Assembly: GCF_052068095.1 (NCBI RefSeq)
Contig: NZ_JBQHDG010000005.1
Location: 1-64,000 of the forward strand
Reading direction: 5' to 3'
Origin: Phytohabitans sp052068095
GTDB taxonomy: Bacteria > Actinomycetota > Actinomycetes > Mycobacteriales > Micromonosporaceae
DNA length: 64,000 nt
Numbering within the stretch: the first letter of the stretch is position 1; each line of letters begins with the position of its first letter. This document shows, piece after piece, positions 1-7,690 of the stretch. The position numbers and the translations under genes were made by a program. The notes below the pieces were generated by a model. That model made no database searches and was not told the origin of the DNA. It worked only from the letters and a program-made list of their open reading frames with translations.

Positions 1-120
1 GGCGCTGAGGCCGGCGCGGGTGGCGCTGAGGCCGGCGCGGGTGGCGTCGCGGCCGGCGCGGGTGGCGCGGCGGCCGGCGCGGGTGGCGTCGCGGCCGGCG
101 CGGGTGGCGCTGAGGCTCGC
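1..120 (-). repeat. 21-bp tandem repeats coding the Ala/Pro linker of DnaX
   Basis: At least five imperfect copies of a 21-bp unit (GGCGCTGAGGCCGGCGCGGGT and variants) run in phase with the dnaX reading frame. They encode repeats of the form A-P-P-A-P-A-(S/A/T). The array continues past the window edge. It forms a flexible linker; copy number probably varies between strains. Confidence 0.85.
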
Positions 121-1310
121 GCTTGGGGCTGCGGCCGCGCCGCTTCCACTGGGACAGTGACCCCGCGCTCCACCCGCTCCAGGCGCTGGAGCAGGTCTTC
201 GGTCTTGTCGGCCCCCGGCAGCAGCATGCGCGCGGTGATCAGCTCAAGCAGAAGCCGCGGCGCGGTGGTGCCGCGCATCTCCACAAGTCCGTTGTGGACA
301 ATGTCGGCGCATCGCGAGAGCGTCGCCGGACCGAGCCGCGCCGACTGCGCCACCATCCGCTCGATCTGGTCGCTGGGCCCGTCGATCAGCCCCTTGGTCG
401 CGGCATCGGGCACCTGCTGAAGCACGATCAGGTCGCGCAGCCGCTCCAGCAGATCGGACGCGAACCGCCGCGGGTCGTGCCCCGCCTCCGCCACCCGGTC
501 GATCGTGCCGTAGGCAGCGGCGCCATCCCCGGCCGCCAGCGCGTCGCACATCTCGTCGATCAGGGCCACGTCGGTCACACCTAGCAGCGCGACCGCCCGC
601 GCGTAGGTCACACCCTCCGGACCGGCGCCGGCGATCAGCTGGTCGAGCACCGAGAGCGTGTCACGTGCGCTGCCCCCACCGGCCCGCACCACCAGCGGGA
701 ACACCGCCGACTCGACCTTGGCGCTCTCGGCCGCGCACAGCTGCTCGAGATAAGGACGCAACACCCCGGGCGGGATCAGCCGGAAGGGGTAATGATGCGT
801 ACGCGACTTGATCGTCCCGAGCACCTTCTCCGGCTCGGTGGTCGCGAAGATGAACTTGACGTAGTCGGGCGGCTCCTCGACCAGCTTGAGCAGCGCGTTG
901 AAGCCCGCCGACGAGACCATGTGCGCCTCGTCGATCACGTAGATCTTGTATCGGCTGGTCGCCGGCGCGAAGAACGCCCGCTCCCGCAGCTCACGCGCGT
1001 CGTCGACACCACCGTGGCTGGCCGCGTCGATCTCGATGACGTCGATCGACCCGGACCCGTCGTTGGCCAGCGACTTGCACGAGTCGCACTGGCCGCACGG
1101 CTCCGGCGTGGGCCCGCGCTCGCAGTTGAGCGAGCGGGCCAGGATGCGGGCACTCGAGGTCTTGCCACACCCGCGCGGCCCCGAGAACAGGTAGGCGTGG
1201 TGCAGCCGCCCGCTCCGCAACGCCTGCGACAGCGGCTCGGTGACGTGCTCCTGCCCGATGACCTCTGCGAACGTGCGGGGCCGGTACTTGCGGTAGAGCG
1301 CCAGTGCCAC
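1..1310 (-). CDS. dnaX: DNA polymerase III subunit gamma/tau, 3' end outside window
   Basis: Clamp-loader ATPase subunit of the replicative DNA polymerase. The gene runs off the left edge, so only the first 436 or so codons are visible. Translation from the GTG at 1308-1310 gives the canonical start MALALYRKYRP, a Walker A motif GPRGCGKT near residues 44-51, zinc-module cysteines near C63, C72, C75 and C78, the DEAH box near 127-130 and the sensor region GGGSARDTLS. After about residue 350 the protein becomes an Ala/Pro-rich linker made of seven-residue repeats. The SRP RNA gene lies upstream on the same strand, the usual actinobacterial order. Identification is secure; the exact GTG start is inferred from the family's N-terminus. 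Confidence 0.95.
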   Translation of the reverse strand, partial: MALALYRKYRPRTFAEVIGQEHVTEPLSQALRSGRLHHAYLFSGPRGCGKTSSARILARSLNCERGPTPEPCGQCDSCKSLANDGSGSIDVIEIDAASHGGVDDARELRERAFFAPATSRYKIYVIDEAHMVSSAGFNALLKLVEEPPDYVKFIFATTEPEKVLGTIKSRTHHYPFRLIPPGVLRPYLEQLCAAESAKVESAVFPLVVRAGGGSARDTLSVLDQLIAGAGPEGVTYARAVALLGVTDVALIDEMCDALAAGDGAAAYGTIDRVAEAGHDPRRFASDLLERLRDLIVLQQVPDAATKGLIDGPSDQIERMVAQSARLGPATLSRCADIVHNGLVEMRGTTAPRLLLELITARMLLPGADKTEDLLQRLERVERGVTVPVEAARPQPQARASAPPAPAATPPAPAAAPPAPAATPPAPASAPPAPASA

Positions 1311-1403
1311 TCTCGCCGCCTCCTCTCGACCGCGCCATTCTCCCCGCCTGCCGGGGAGCTTGCCAGCGGGGTACGACACTCGGCCGGGTGCTTCTGGCGG
1401 CCA

Positions 1404-1487
1404 CTTCGACCTCATGGGGGTCGCTTTGACCTCTTGGGCCGCTTCGACCTCTCGGGGGCCGCTTTGACCTCTTGGGCCGCTCTGACC
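1404..1487 (-). repeat. Alternating 20/18-bp tandem repeat between ffs and dnaX
   Basis: Four units plus a partial fifth are visible: 1404-1423, 1424-1441, 1442-1461, 1462-1479 and 1480-1487. Long (20 bp, CTTCGACCTCxxGGGGGxCG) and short (18 bp, CTTTGACCTCTTGGGCCG) forms alternate. The array is not in any gene and sits between the SRP RNA and dnaX, so it would be in the leader of any ffs-dnaX read-through transcript. Confidence 0.75.
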
Positions 1488-1495
1488 ATGAAGAG

Positions 1496-1580
1496 GCCCC
1501 CCGTGCACCCGTCAGAGCCCGCTTATCCTTGCTGCCTTCCGGCCCTGGGGAGGTTCACAGGATGACGCCGCACGAGGGGC
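1496..1580 (-). ncRNA. ffs: Small bacterial signal recognition particle RNA
   Basis: RNA component of the signal recognition particle, which binds Ffh. On the minus strand the region carries the conserved apical-loop sequence CAGGGCCGGAAGGCAGCAAG (GGAA tetraloop, internal loop with AGCA) and closing arms CCCCTCGTGC / GCACGGGGGG that pair at the base. The position just upstream of dnaX is the usual one in Actinobacteria. Ends are estimated from the terminal stem and may be off by a few bases. Confidence 0.88.
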
Positions 1581-1686
1581 GCCGCCAAGTCTACCGGGCC
1601 GCGCCCGGAAGGCCGGGACCCGGGGCGGGCGGTGCGCCGTGCGCCTGCTTCGTCCCCCGGCGGGGTATGCCTGTACTCTGTCCGGC

Positions 1687-1774
1687 GGAGGATTCGCCTA
1701 GAGGCCTAGGGCGCACGCTTGGAAAGCGTGTTGGGGGCAACCCCTCACGAGTTCGAATCTCGTATCCTCCGCCA
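1687..1774 (+). tRNA. tRNA-Ser (anticodon GGA)
   Basis: Class II tRNA with acceptor stem GGAGGAT/ATCCTCC, anticodon loop TTGGAAA giving GGA, a long variable arm and T-loop GTTCGAATC. The CCA end is encoded at 1772-1774. It reads UCC and UCU. It is one of four different serine tRNAs in this window. Confidence 0.95.
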
Positions 1775-1780
1775 CCCTCG

Positions 1781-1813
1781 AAGGCCCGGTCGCTGTCATG
1801 GCTGCCGGGCCTT
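1781..1813 (+). terminator. Hairpin terminator after tRNA-Ser(GGA)
   Basis: AAGGCCCGG (1781-1789) pairs perfectly with CCGGGCCTT (1805-1813) around a 15-base loop, seven bases after the tRNA 3' end. A short TTT follows. It fits an actinobacterial intrinsic-type terminator without a long U tract. Confidence 0.6.
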
Positions 1814-1843
1814 TCGCTTGGCCCACCCACTCGTACACACGTG

Positions 1844-1864
1844 CTATCCACAGCCTGTGGACAA
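1844..1864. promoter_or_regulatory. Pair of overlapping inverted DnaA-box-like sequences
   Basis: CTATCCACA on the plus strand (1844-1852) and TTGTCCACA on the minus strand (1856-1864) face each other inside the perfect dyad TCCACAG-C-CTGTGGA (1847-1861). TTGTCCACA is the preferred high-GC actinobacterial DnaA box and CTATCCACA differs from TTATCCACA by one base. The site is intergenic, between tRNA-Ser and the endonuclease gene. Function is inferred only. Confidence 0.45.
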
Positions 1865-1920
1865 CCTGGGGACACCGTCGGGTTGGGGGCGGTCCGCCAA
1901 GACTGGTCATACGGCCGTCG

Positions 1921-1926
1921 TACCGT
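1921..1926 (+). promoter_or_regulatory. Probable -10 box of a leaderless promoter
   Basis: TACCGT fits TAnnnT and lies at -12 to -7 if transcription starts on the GTG at 1933. No ribosome binding site is present before that GTG, which supports a leaderless transcript for the endonuclease gene. No clear -35 is seen. Confidence 0.45.
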
Positions 1927-1932
1927 CTCACC

Positions 1933-3012
1933 GTGAACCTCGACGCCGTGACGCAAGCCAACGTCTTGGCCGCGATCGCACAATGCGATGACCTCGGCCG
2001 CCGCGCCTTTCTTAAGGCCGCCCACTTCGGCACAAGCTATGCCTACTTCTTGGATCACGAAGACAAGTTGTACGACGTGGGGGCGATCATGAGCGTGGCT
2101 CACGAACGGAGCGAGGGTCAGCCTCTGACCCGCGCGGATCTCAAGGGCGCGGAAGCAGCCGTTGCTCGGCTGCTTCAGAAACTCGGATTTCGCGTCGTGA
2201 GTCTGCCCAGACCTGATTGGACCCGCGAAGAGATCCTCCTCGCTTGCGAGCTCGTCGTCCAAAACGGAGGGCGACAGCTTGGGGCAGACGAGGCACGAGT
2301 CAAAGAGCTGTCGGCGCTGCTACAAAGCTCCGCGATCCACCCAGGTCGTAAGCACCCCGACTTCCGAAATCCTGCAGGAGTTGCCCGCAAAACGCTGAAC
2401 ATCGTCGATCCACGCAGCAATGGCAACCGGCTGGACCACGAGGTGTTCGAGGACTTCCAGGCCCGTCCAGTAGAGATGCATGCCGAGGCCGCCCAGATCC
2501 GTTTGCGGCTGTTGGGCGAAGCATCGCGTGACGACCGGAAGGCAGAGGGGACGGCCGGTCCCGGCTTCGATCGCTCCTATCGCGGCAAGCCCGCCGAAGG
2601 CCTTTACCCATCCATGCAAGCAACGAGCCCAGAGGCGAAGGAAGCCGCTCTGATGGAGCACGACGCCCTCTGCCGGCGGCTCATCGACTATCTAAACGGC
2701 CGTGGGATCCTCGCGGGCGAGCTGGTCGACCCACCTGTAGACATCGCCTGGCAAAGTCCGGCGGGCTTCCAGATGATCGCCGAAGTCAAAAGCTGTAGCG
2801 GCGGTAACGACATCAATCAGCTGAGGCTCGGACTCGGCCAAGTGATCGAGTATCGGCACCGTGTCACTGCCCAACGTTGCCCTGCCACGGCGGTGCTGGT
2901 CGTTAGCCGAGTCACAGACCCGACCTGGTTCCAAGTCTGCCGCAGTGTCGACGTGCACCTGCTCGCAGGTGACGATGAGGCCGGTTGGTCCCGCCTGGTG
3001 ACCATGGGATAA
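1933..3012 (+). CDS. Putative restriction endonuclease: ScoMcrA-like head plus PD-(D/E)XK-like nuclease
   Basis: Predicted 359-residue DNA-targeting nuclease. Residues 1-60 (CDDLGRRAFL, then a Tyr-rich strand and LYDVGAIMSVAH) resemble the head domain of ScoMcrA-type enzymes. Residues 95-160 carry a second module with IHPGRKHPDFRNPAGVARK, which I associate with HNH/McrA-type endonucleases. Residues 240-359 look like a PD-(D/E)XK fold: D270 in PVDIAW, E284 and K286 in IAEVKS, then a helix containing QVIEY. No HNH motif is seen. An upstream in-frame ATG (1798) would read through the tRNA terminator, so the GTG at 1933 is preferred. Codon use is less GC-extreme than most of the window, suggesting transfer. 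Domain calls are by eye and moderate. Confidence 0.6.
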   Translation: MNLDAVTQANVLAAIAQCDDLGRRAFLKAAHFGTSYAYFLDHEDKLYDVGAIMSVAHERSEGQPLTRADLKGAEAAVARLLQKLGFRVVSLPRPDWTREEILLACELVVQNGGRQLGADEARVKELSALLQSSAIHPGRKHPDFRNPAGVARKTLNIVDPRSNGNRLDHEVFEDFQARPVEMHAEAAQIRLRLLGEASRDDRKAEGTAGPGFDRSYRGKPAEGLYPSMQATSPEAKEAALMEHDALCRRLIDYLNGRGILAGELVDPPVDIAWQSPAGFQMIAEVKSCSGGNDINQLRLGLGQVIEYRHRVTAQRCPATAVLVVSRVTDPTWFQVCRSVDVHLLAGDDEAGWSRLVTMG

Positions 3013-3439
3013 GCGAAGGCCCAGCGGCTCATTGGAGTCGCCAGACGCACACCGCGACCGGCGCCGTGCGTACCAGGCAACAGACAATCTTGGGTAGGCC
3101 GCCACACAACCTGGTTCCCCCTCGAATGAGACGACAACTGAGACTGTCCAGGAGCAGGCGCCGGCTGGTCCGGTTCGGCGCGGCCGCTCCCGTTGCCGCG
3201 TTGCCCGAGCCAAGAGCTTGAAGCGGAGCTGACGTCTCTGCGGTGCTGCCACTGACGTGCTTCCACCAGGGACGCATCTCCTTCGGCGGCGCCCGCGGGG
3301 AGGCCGCTGAAGCATTGCGGCACCGCGTGCGCGCGTACTGGTTCTCCCGCAGTTCCAGTTCAGGTAACTGCGGGGGTTGCGGTGATGAACCACTCCAACG
3401 TAATGTCCGCGCTACAGACCACACGGTGAGGAGCAAAGG
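3013..3439 (+). other. Intergenic region with a hairpin or operator dyad
   Basis: No convincing gene is seen in these 427 bases; the overlapping frames are Arg/Ser-rich shadows. A perfect 8-bp inverted repeat, CCGCAGTT (3347-3354) and AACTGCGG (3366-3373) with an 11-base loop, lies about 65 bases before the DndB-like gene. It could be an operator or leader hairpin for that gene. Confidence 0.45.
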
Positions 3440-4624
3440 GTGACGTTTGGTGTACTGGAGGGCGTGCCGATCCGGCTGATGCCGTTCCGTCAATACGCTG
3501 CGGTGGGGGTGATGACCTGGGGCACGCTCCTTACGCTCGTCCCGGACCCTGTCAGGGAGGAGAACGCGACGGCCCTCCGGAGCGACCGCAAGCTACGGGA
3601 GCATGCGGAGCTGCGATCCGAAGTCCAGCGCCTGCTGAAGGGCACCGCAAAAGGCAAGAACGTGAAGCCGTACGCCGCCTACATTGCCGCGGGGCTGCGG
3701 GGTGAACTCGACAAAGCATGGTCCTCGCCTCCAATCTGCCTCTGGTCTTCGCGACCGCTAGAACCCGGGCCGGACGGCGTCGCATCGTTGCCACTGGGGG
3801 TCCCTATCGTAGCCATCGATGGCGAAACCCAGGTTGCCGCAATGCACGCGATCATGAACGACCCAGCAGCATTCGATCTGGACGAGGCGACCATTGGCCG
3901 GACCCCTGTTGCCTTCGAGATCTACTGGGACATAACAACCAGCGATGCTCGACAGATCTTCCATGACCGGAACTTGTTCGGCGTGTCAGTCGCCAAGACC
4001 CTAGCTCTCTCGATGGACCAGCGCGATTTCGGCACGACGATTGCTCAACGCGTTCTGTCGATTACGGAGGTATCGGTTGGCGGCAAGAGTGAGAGCTTCA
4101 GCCATTTCGTGAACTCACGCAAACGCCAACTAGGGCAGAGTGATCCAGAGTGGATGACGCTTTCTGGGCTTCGATCCCTCTGCGTAACGGTACTCTTCGG
4201 CAAACCGGGCATAGAGGCAACCTCGGGAACGATCGAAAAGTCTGATCTCGCTGATATTGAGCCTCAGATTGCGCTCAACGAAGTCTCATCCACCGTCTCC
4301 AGTCTCGTCCGAGCCTTTTCCGATGACCTGGCAACGCGCTCCGCCTTGACCGCCCCCGCGATCCTCGCTGGTGTGGGAGCAGCCGCACATCGGACGACCA
4401 GCTGGACGAGAGAACAGCCGCGACTTACGAGCGACCAACTTCACTCGCTCCTCCGGCAGGTTCGATGGGAGCGTGAAGAGAAGTATTGGGAGGGCGTCGC
4501 AGCTAAGCGAACCGCAAGCGGCGGGCTTTCGTTCGCGGGCGGCGCAAAAGACTCCGGACACCGCGTTTGCGACGCTGTCCTTAACCCGGACTCCGACCTT
4601 GGAAAACGTATTCGCGGGCGCTAG
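3440..4624 (+). CDS. DndB/DGQHR-like protein
   Basis: This 394-residue protein resembles the DGQHR/DndB family, whose founding member regulates phosphorothioate DNA modification genes. Residues 123-137 (IVAIDGETQVAAMHA) sit where the family has DGQHR, here altered to DGETQ. Residues 170-197 (RQIFHDRNLFGVSVAKTL, then MDQRD) match the family pattern of a short helix and a Lys-Ser/Thr-Leu turn. The GTG start at 3440 has a GAGGAG ribosome site six bases upstream. No dndA, C, D or E gene is nearby. It follows the putative endonuclease in the same orientation and shares its lower-GC composition. Family membership is moderate and function is unknown. Confidence 0.55.
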   Translation: MTFGVLEGVPIRLMPFRQYAAVGVMTWGTLLTLVPDPVREENATALRSDRKLREHAELRSEVQRLLKGTAKGKNVKPYAAYIAAGLRGELDKAWSSPPICLWSSRPLEPGPDGVASLPLGVPIVAIDGETQVAAMHAIMNDPAAFDLDEATIGRTPVAFEIYWDITTSDARQIFHDRNLFGVSVAKTLALSMDQRDFGTTIAQRVLSITEVSVGGKSESFSHFVNSRKRQLGQSDPEWMTLSGLRSLCVTVLFGKPGIEATSGTIEKSDLADIEPQIALNEVSSTVSSLVRAFSDDLATRSALTAPAILAGVGAAAHRTTSWTREQPRLTSDQLHSLLRQVRWEREEKYWEGVAAKRTASGGLSFAGGAKDSGHRVCDAVLNPDSDLGKRIRGR

Positions 4625-4946
4625 GTGATGCTGTAGGCCCGCCTGTCTTCAAATCTAAAGCGGCCTGCCGCTTATCCACCACTACGAACGTCGCGTGTCG
4701 CGTTTCGGTACGGCTTTCCATATACGTTGCCGATACTGCCGTCATTTCGATACACGGGTGGGGCGGCCCCCGTAACGCTGCGGGCTGTACGGTGCCAACG
4801 TCCGGAGGCATGTACGGCAGAAGGTCGCCAACCGAGTCGGCGGCTTGCTCTGGCGCTCGAACGCCGACCTAACGGACGGCGACGAAGTGCCGCCAGGGGC
4901 CTCACCAGGCCTCGCGCGGGCACAACTGAACCCACATGGCACAAAC
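4625..4946. other. Intergenic stretch without a recognisable gene
   Basis: The bases between the DndB-like gene and the tRNA terminator are lower in GC at the left end and hold only frames interrupted by stops or running into the tRNA. I looked for a copy of the 3' end of tRNA-Ser(GGA) that would mark an integration junction and saw none. Confidence 0.5.
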
Positions 4947-4976
4947 GCCTGGCTGGTTTGCGAGCGCCAGCCAGGC
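4947..4976 (-). terminator. Hairpin terminator after tRNA-Ser(CGA)
   Basis: GCCTGGCTGG (4947-4956) pairs perfectly with CCAGCCAGGC (4967-4976) around a 10-base loop, about 18 bases beyond the tRNA 3' end on the minus strand. It is followed there by GTTTGTG. Confidence 0.7.
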
Positions 4977-4994
4977 ACTCTGCCTGCTTGGGAG

Positions 4995-5081
4995 CGGTGG
5001 CGGCGGGATTTGAACCCGCGGAGGGCTTGCACCCTCACACGCTTTCGAGGCGTGCTCCTTAGGCCACTCGGACACACCACC
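4995..5081 (-). tRNA. tRNA-Ser (anticodon CGA)
   Basis: Class II tRNA with 5' acceptor GGTGGTG pairing with CGCCACC (one T-G wobble), anticodon loop CTCGAAA giving CGA, a long variable arm and T-arm GCGGGTTCAAATCCCGC. CCA is not encoded. It reads UCG. Confidence 0.94.
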
Positions 5082-5148
5082 GCCGAGAAGGGTACCCGAC
5101 CGGTGGGGGTCGCTCCTCGGGGGCATGCCGCCTGGCAGGATCGCGGTC

Positions 5149-5856
5149 ATGAGTACGCACATCGGCGCCAAGCCGGGCGAGATCGCGGAGCGGGTCCTGA
5201 TGCCGGGGGATCCGCTGCGGGCCAAGTGGATCGCGGAGCACTACCTCGAGGACGCCAAGTGCTACTCGACGGTCCGCAACATGTTCGGCTTCACCGGGAC
5301 CTACCAAGGGGTCCGCGTGTCGGTGCAGGGGTCGGGCATGGGCATGCCGTCCGCGTCGATCTACGCCCACGAGCTGATCAACGAGTACGGCGTCAAGACC
5401 CTCATCCGGGTCGGGTCGTGCGGCGCGCTCACCGAGTCGCTGAAGCTGCGGGACGTGGTCGCGGCGATCGGGTCCTCGACCGACTCGAACATGAACCGGA
5501 TGCGCTTCGACGGCCTGATCGACTACGCCCCGGTGGCGGACTTCGGCCTGCTCCGCACCGCTGTGGACGTGGCCGAGCGGCGGGGCGTCCAGATGCACGT
5601 GGGGCCGATTCTCGCCGCCGACGCCTTCTACACCGACCGCCCCGACCTCTACGACACCCTCGCCGACTACGGCGTGCTGGCCGTGGAGATGGAGTCCGCC
5701 GCGCTGTACACGATCGCGGCGAGGTTCAAGGCCCGGGCGCTGACGGTGCTGACGGTGAGCGACCACATCAAGACCGGCGAACGCACGACCGCCGAGGAGC
5801 GCGAGCGTACGTTCGCCGAGATGGTCGAGATCGCCCTGGACACCGCGATCGCCTAA
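5149..5856 (+). CDS. deoD: Purine nucleoside phosphorylase, DeoD type
   Basis: Cytoplasmic hexameric-type phosphorylase that splits purine (deoxy)nucleosides into base and (deoxy)ribose-1-phosphate for salvage. The 235-residue protein has the family length. Recognisable motifs are MPGDPLRAKWIAE near the N-terminus, the phosphate-binding GSGMGMPS, RVGSCGAL, AVEMESAALY and VSDHIKTGE. The ATG at 5149 is chosen because it gives the family start MSTHIGAKPGEIA; an upstream ATG at 5125 adds eight non-conserved residues. CAGGAT at 5136-5141 could be a -10 box for a leaderless transcript. The 3' end overlaps the convergent permease gene by four bases. Confidence 0.95.
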   Translation: MSTHIGAKPGEIAERVLMPGDPLRAKWIAEHYLEDAKCYSTVRNMFGFTGTYQGVRVSVQGSGMGMPSASIYAHELINEYGVKTLIRVGSCGALTESLKLRDVVAAIGSSTDSNMNRMRFDGLIDYAPVADFGLLRTAVDVAERRGVQMHVGPILAADAFYTDRPDLYDTLADYGVLAVEMESAALYTIAARFKARALTVLTVSDHIKTGERTTAEERERTFAEMVEIALDTAIA

Positions 5857-7040
5857 GGGGTCGCGAGGGCCTCCGTGGGGGCCAGGCGGGAGGCGCGGAC
5901 AGCCGGGTAGAGGCCGGCCACGGCGCCGATCAGCAGGGTGGCGACCAGGCCGCCTCCCATCGCCCAGGCGGGGACCACCGTGGGCCACTCCTGGGTCCAG
6001 GAGTACACGCCGGTCACGCCGATGCCGACCAGTACGCCCGCGAGGCCGCCGAGCGCCGACAGCAGCAGCGACTCGGCCAGAAACTGGAGGCGGATCTGGC
6101 CCCGGGTGGCGCCCAGCGAGCGGCGCAGACCGATCTCGGCGCGCCGTTCGAGCACCGAGATGACCATGGTGTTGGCCACGCCGACGCCGCCGACCAGCAA
6201 GGCGACCGCGCCGAGGCCGAGTAGCAGGCCGTTCAGGGCTTCGTCGGTCGCCTGCTTGGCGGCCAGCGCGTCGGACGGGCGGGACACCTCGACCTCGTTG
6301 GGGTTTTCCGGGTTGGCGGTGGCCGCGAGCACGCCCTGGACAGCCTCCACCGAGGACTCGGTCGTGCGGGTGTAGACGGTGGTGGCGTACCCGTCGAAGC
6401 CGAGCTCCGACGTGGCCACCGACCAGCCGACCAGCGCGGCCGTGTCGAGCTCGGCGGCCAGCGGCACCGGGGCGAGCACACCGACCACCGTGAACCACCG
6501 CTCGCCGAGCCACACCTGCACCGACGGTCCGGCCAGGGCGACACCGAGCCGGTCGGCCGCGGTCGAGCCGAGTACGACGGCGGGGTACTCGGCGGTGCGG
6601 TCGTTCAGCCACGTGCCGCTCGCCATCGTGGCGCCCACCGTGCCGGGCAGGTCGGTACGAGCGGCGCGTACCCCGATCCCGCCGGACTCGGCGGTGGGGA
6701 TCTGGTCGGTGCGGTAGACCTTGGCGTCGACGTTGCCGGTGGCGCTGACGGACTCGACCGGGCCGATCCGGTCGATCATGCCGATCGCCTCCTCCGGCAG
6801 GTGCGACTCCTCGCCGAAGAAGGTCTGTCCGGGGCCGACGGTGAGCAGGTTGGTGCCGAGCTTGTCCAGGGTGCGGTCGAGCTCGGCGCGGGACGACGTG
6901 GAGATGCCCACGACGGCAAGCATCGCGGCAATCCCGATCGCGATGCCCAGCGCGGACAGAAACACCCGCAGCGGCCGGGACCGGAGTCCGGACGCGCCCA
7001 CCCGCACGACGTCCATAGGGGACAGTCGCGCCGGCTTCAC
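5853..7040 (-). CDS. MacB/FtsX-type ABC transporter permease, module 1
   Basis: Membrane component of a MacB-type ABC system, 395 residues. One N-terminal membrane helix around residues 24-46 is followed by a large extracytoplasmic core and a C-terminal FtsX domain with three helices. The motif ERRAEIGLRRSLGATRG before the second membrane segment is diagnostic. It ends a four-gene operon (lipoprotein, adaptor, ATPase, permease) joined by four-base ATGA overlaps. MacB transporters couple cytoplasmic ATP use to events outside the membrane (lipid, peptide or antibiotic export) rather than classical substrate channels. A close paralog lies at 11222-12406. The substrate cannot be told from sequence. 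Confidence 0.92.
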   Translation of the reverse strand: MKPARLSPMDVVRVGASGLRSRPLRVFLSALGIAIGIAAMLAVVGISTSSRAELDRTLDKLGTNLLTVGPGQTFFGEESHLPEEAIGMIDRIGPVESVSATGNVDAKVYRTDQIPTAESGGIGVRAARTDLPGTVGATMASGTWLNDRTAEYPAVVLGSTAADRLGVALAGPSVQVWLGERWFTVVGVLAPVPLAAELDTAALVGWSVATSELGFDGYATTVYTRTTESSVEAVQGVLAATANPENPNEVEVSRPSDALAAKQATDEALNGLLLGLGAVALLVGGVGVANTMVISVLERRAEIGLRRSLGATRGQIRLQFLAESLLLSALGGLAGVLVGIGVTGVYSWTQEWPTVVPAWAMGGGLVATLLIGAVAGLYPAVRASRLAPTEALATP

Positions 7041-7690
7041 GACAGCACCTGCCCGTCGCGCATGCGCACCTGCCGGGGCAGCGAGGCGGCGATGTCCAGG
7101 TCGTGGGTGATCACGACGACGGTCGTACCGCTGGCGTGCAGGTCGTGCAGCAATGCCATCACCGCCGCGCCGGACGCCGAGTCGAGGTTGCCGGTCGGCT
7201 CGTCGGCCAGCAGGATCGGCGGCTCCCCCACCACCGCCCGCGCGACCGCCACCCGTTGCCGTTCCCCGCCGGACAGCTCGTGAGGCCGGTGGTCCAGGCG
7301 GTGCCCGAGCCCGACCCGCTCCAGCGCGGCGCGGGCGCGCCGCCGCCGCTCCCGCAGCGGCACGCCGGCGTAGAGCAGGCCGTCGGCCACGTTGTCCACC
7401 ACCGGCACACCGGCGGCCAGATGGAACTGCTGGAAGACAAACCCGATCCGGGTCGAACGCAACGCGGAAAGCGACCGGTCGGACAGCACGGACACGTCGT
7501 ACCCGTCGATGGTGACCTGGCCGGACGACGGGCGGTCGAGGGTGCCGATCAGGTGGAGCATCGTAGATTTTCCCGACCCTGACGGCCCGACGATCGCGAC
7601 GAGCTCGCCCGCGGCGATCGAGAGGGAGGCGTCGCGGAGCGCGGTCACGCCGCCCGGGTAGGTCTTGGAGACCCGCTCCAAAAAGATCAC
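7037..7690 (-). CDS. ABC transporter ATP-binding protein, LolD/MacB type, module 1
   Basis: ATPase subunit partnering the permease that follows it. The 217-residue protein has all motifs: Walker A GPSGSGKST near residues 35-43, the Q-loop FVFQQFHL, the signature LSGGERQRVA, Walker B ILLADEPTG with the NLDSASG D-loop, and the H-loop VITHD. Length and motifs match LolD/MacB/FtsE-like ATPases. The start overlaps the adaptor gene stop by four bases and the stop overlaps the permease start by four, implying translational coupling. Confidence 0.95.
   Translation of the reverse strand: MIFLERVSKTYPGGVTALRDASLSIAAGELVAIVGPSGSGKSTMLHLIGTLDRPSSGQVTIDGYDVSVLSDRSLSALRSTRIGFVFQQFHLAAGVPVVDNVADGLLYAGVPLRERRRRARAALERVGLGHRLDHRPHELSGGERQRVAVARAVVGEPPILLADEPTGNLDSASGAAVMALLHDLHASGTTVVVITHDLDIAASLPRQVRMRDGQVLS

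Noticed and set aside
1..120. CRISPR-like array at the left edge
   Set aside because: The 21-bp units are tandem without spacers and are in frame with dnaX, encoding an Ala/Pro linker.
1798..1932. N-terminal extension of the endonuclease from the ATG at 1798
   Set aside because: It would start inside the tRNA terminator hairpin and cross the DnaA-like dyad; the added 45 residues look random. The GTG at 1933 with a -10 box fits better.
3013..3493. Minus-strand frames of 154-233 codons around 2692-3493
   Set aside because: They overlap the endonuclease and the start of the DndB-like gene, are rich in Arg, Ser and Pro, and show no promoter or ribosome site.
1687..5081. Integrative element with att repeats at the two tRNA-Ser genes
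   Set aside because: No integrase gene and no copy of the tRNA-Ser(GGA) 3' end at the other side were seen, so an integrated element cannot be claimed; only composition hints at transfer.
4776..5100. Open frame running from 4776 into tRNA-Ser(CGA) and on into deoD
   Set aside because: It reads through a tRNA gene and its terminator, and then an out-of-frame part of deoD, so it cannot be a gene.
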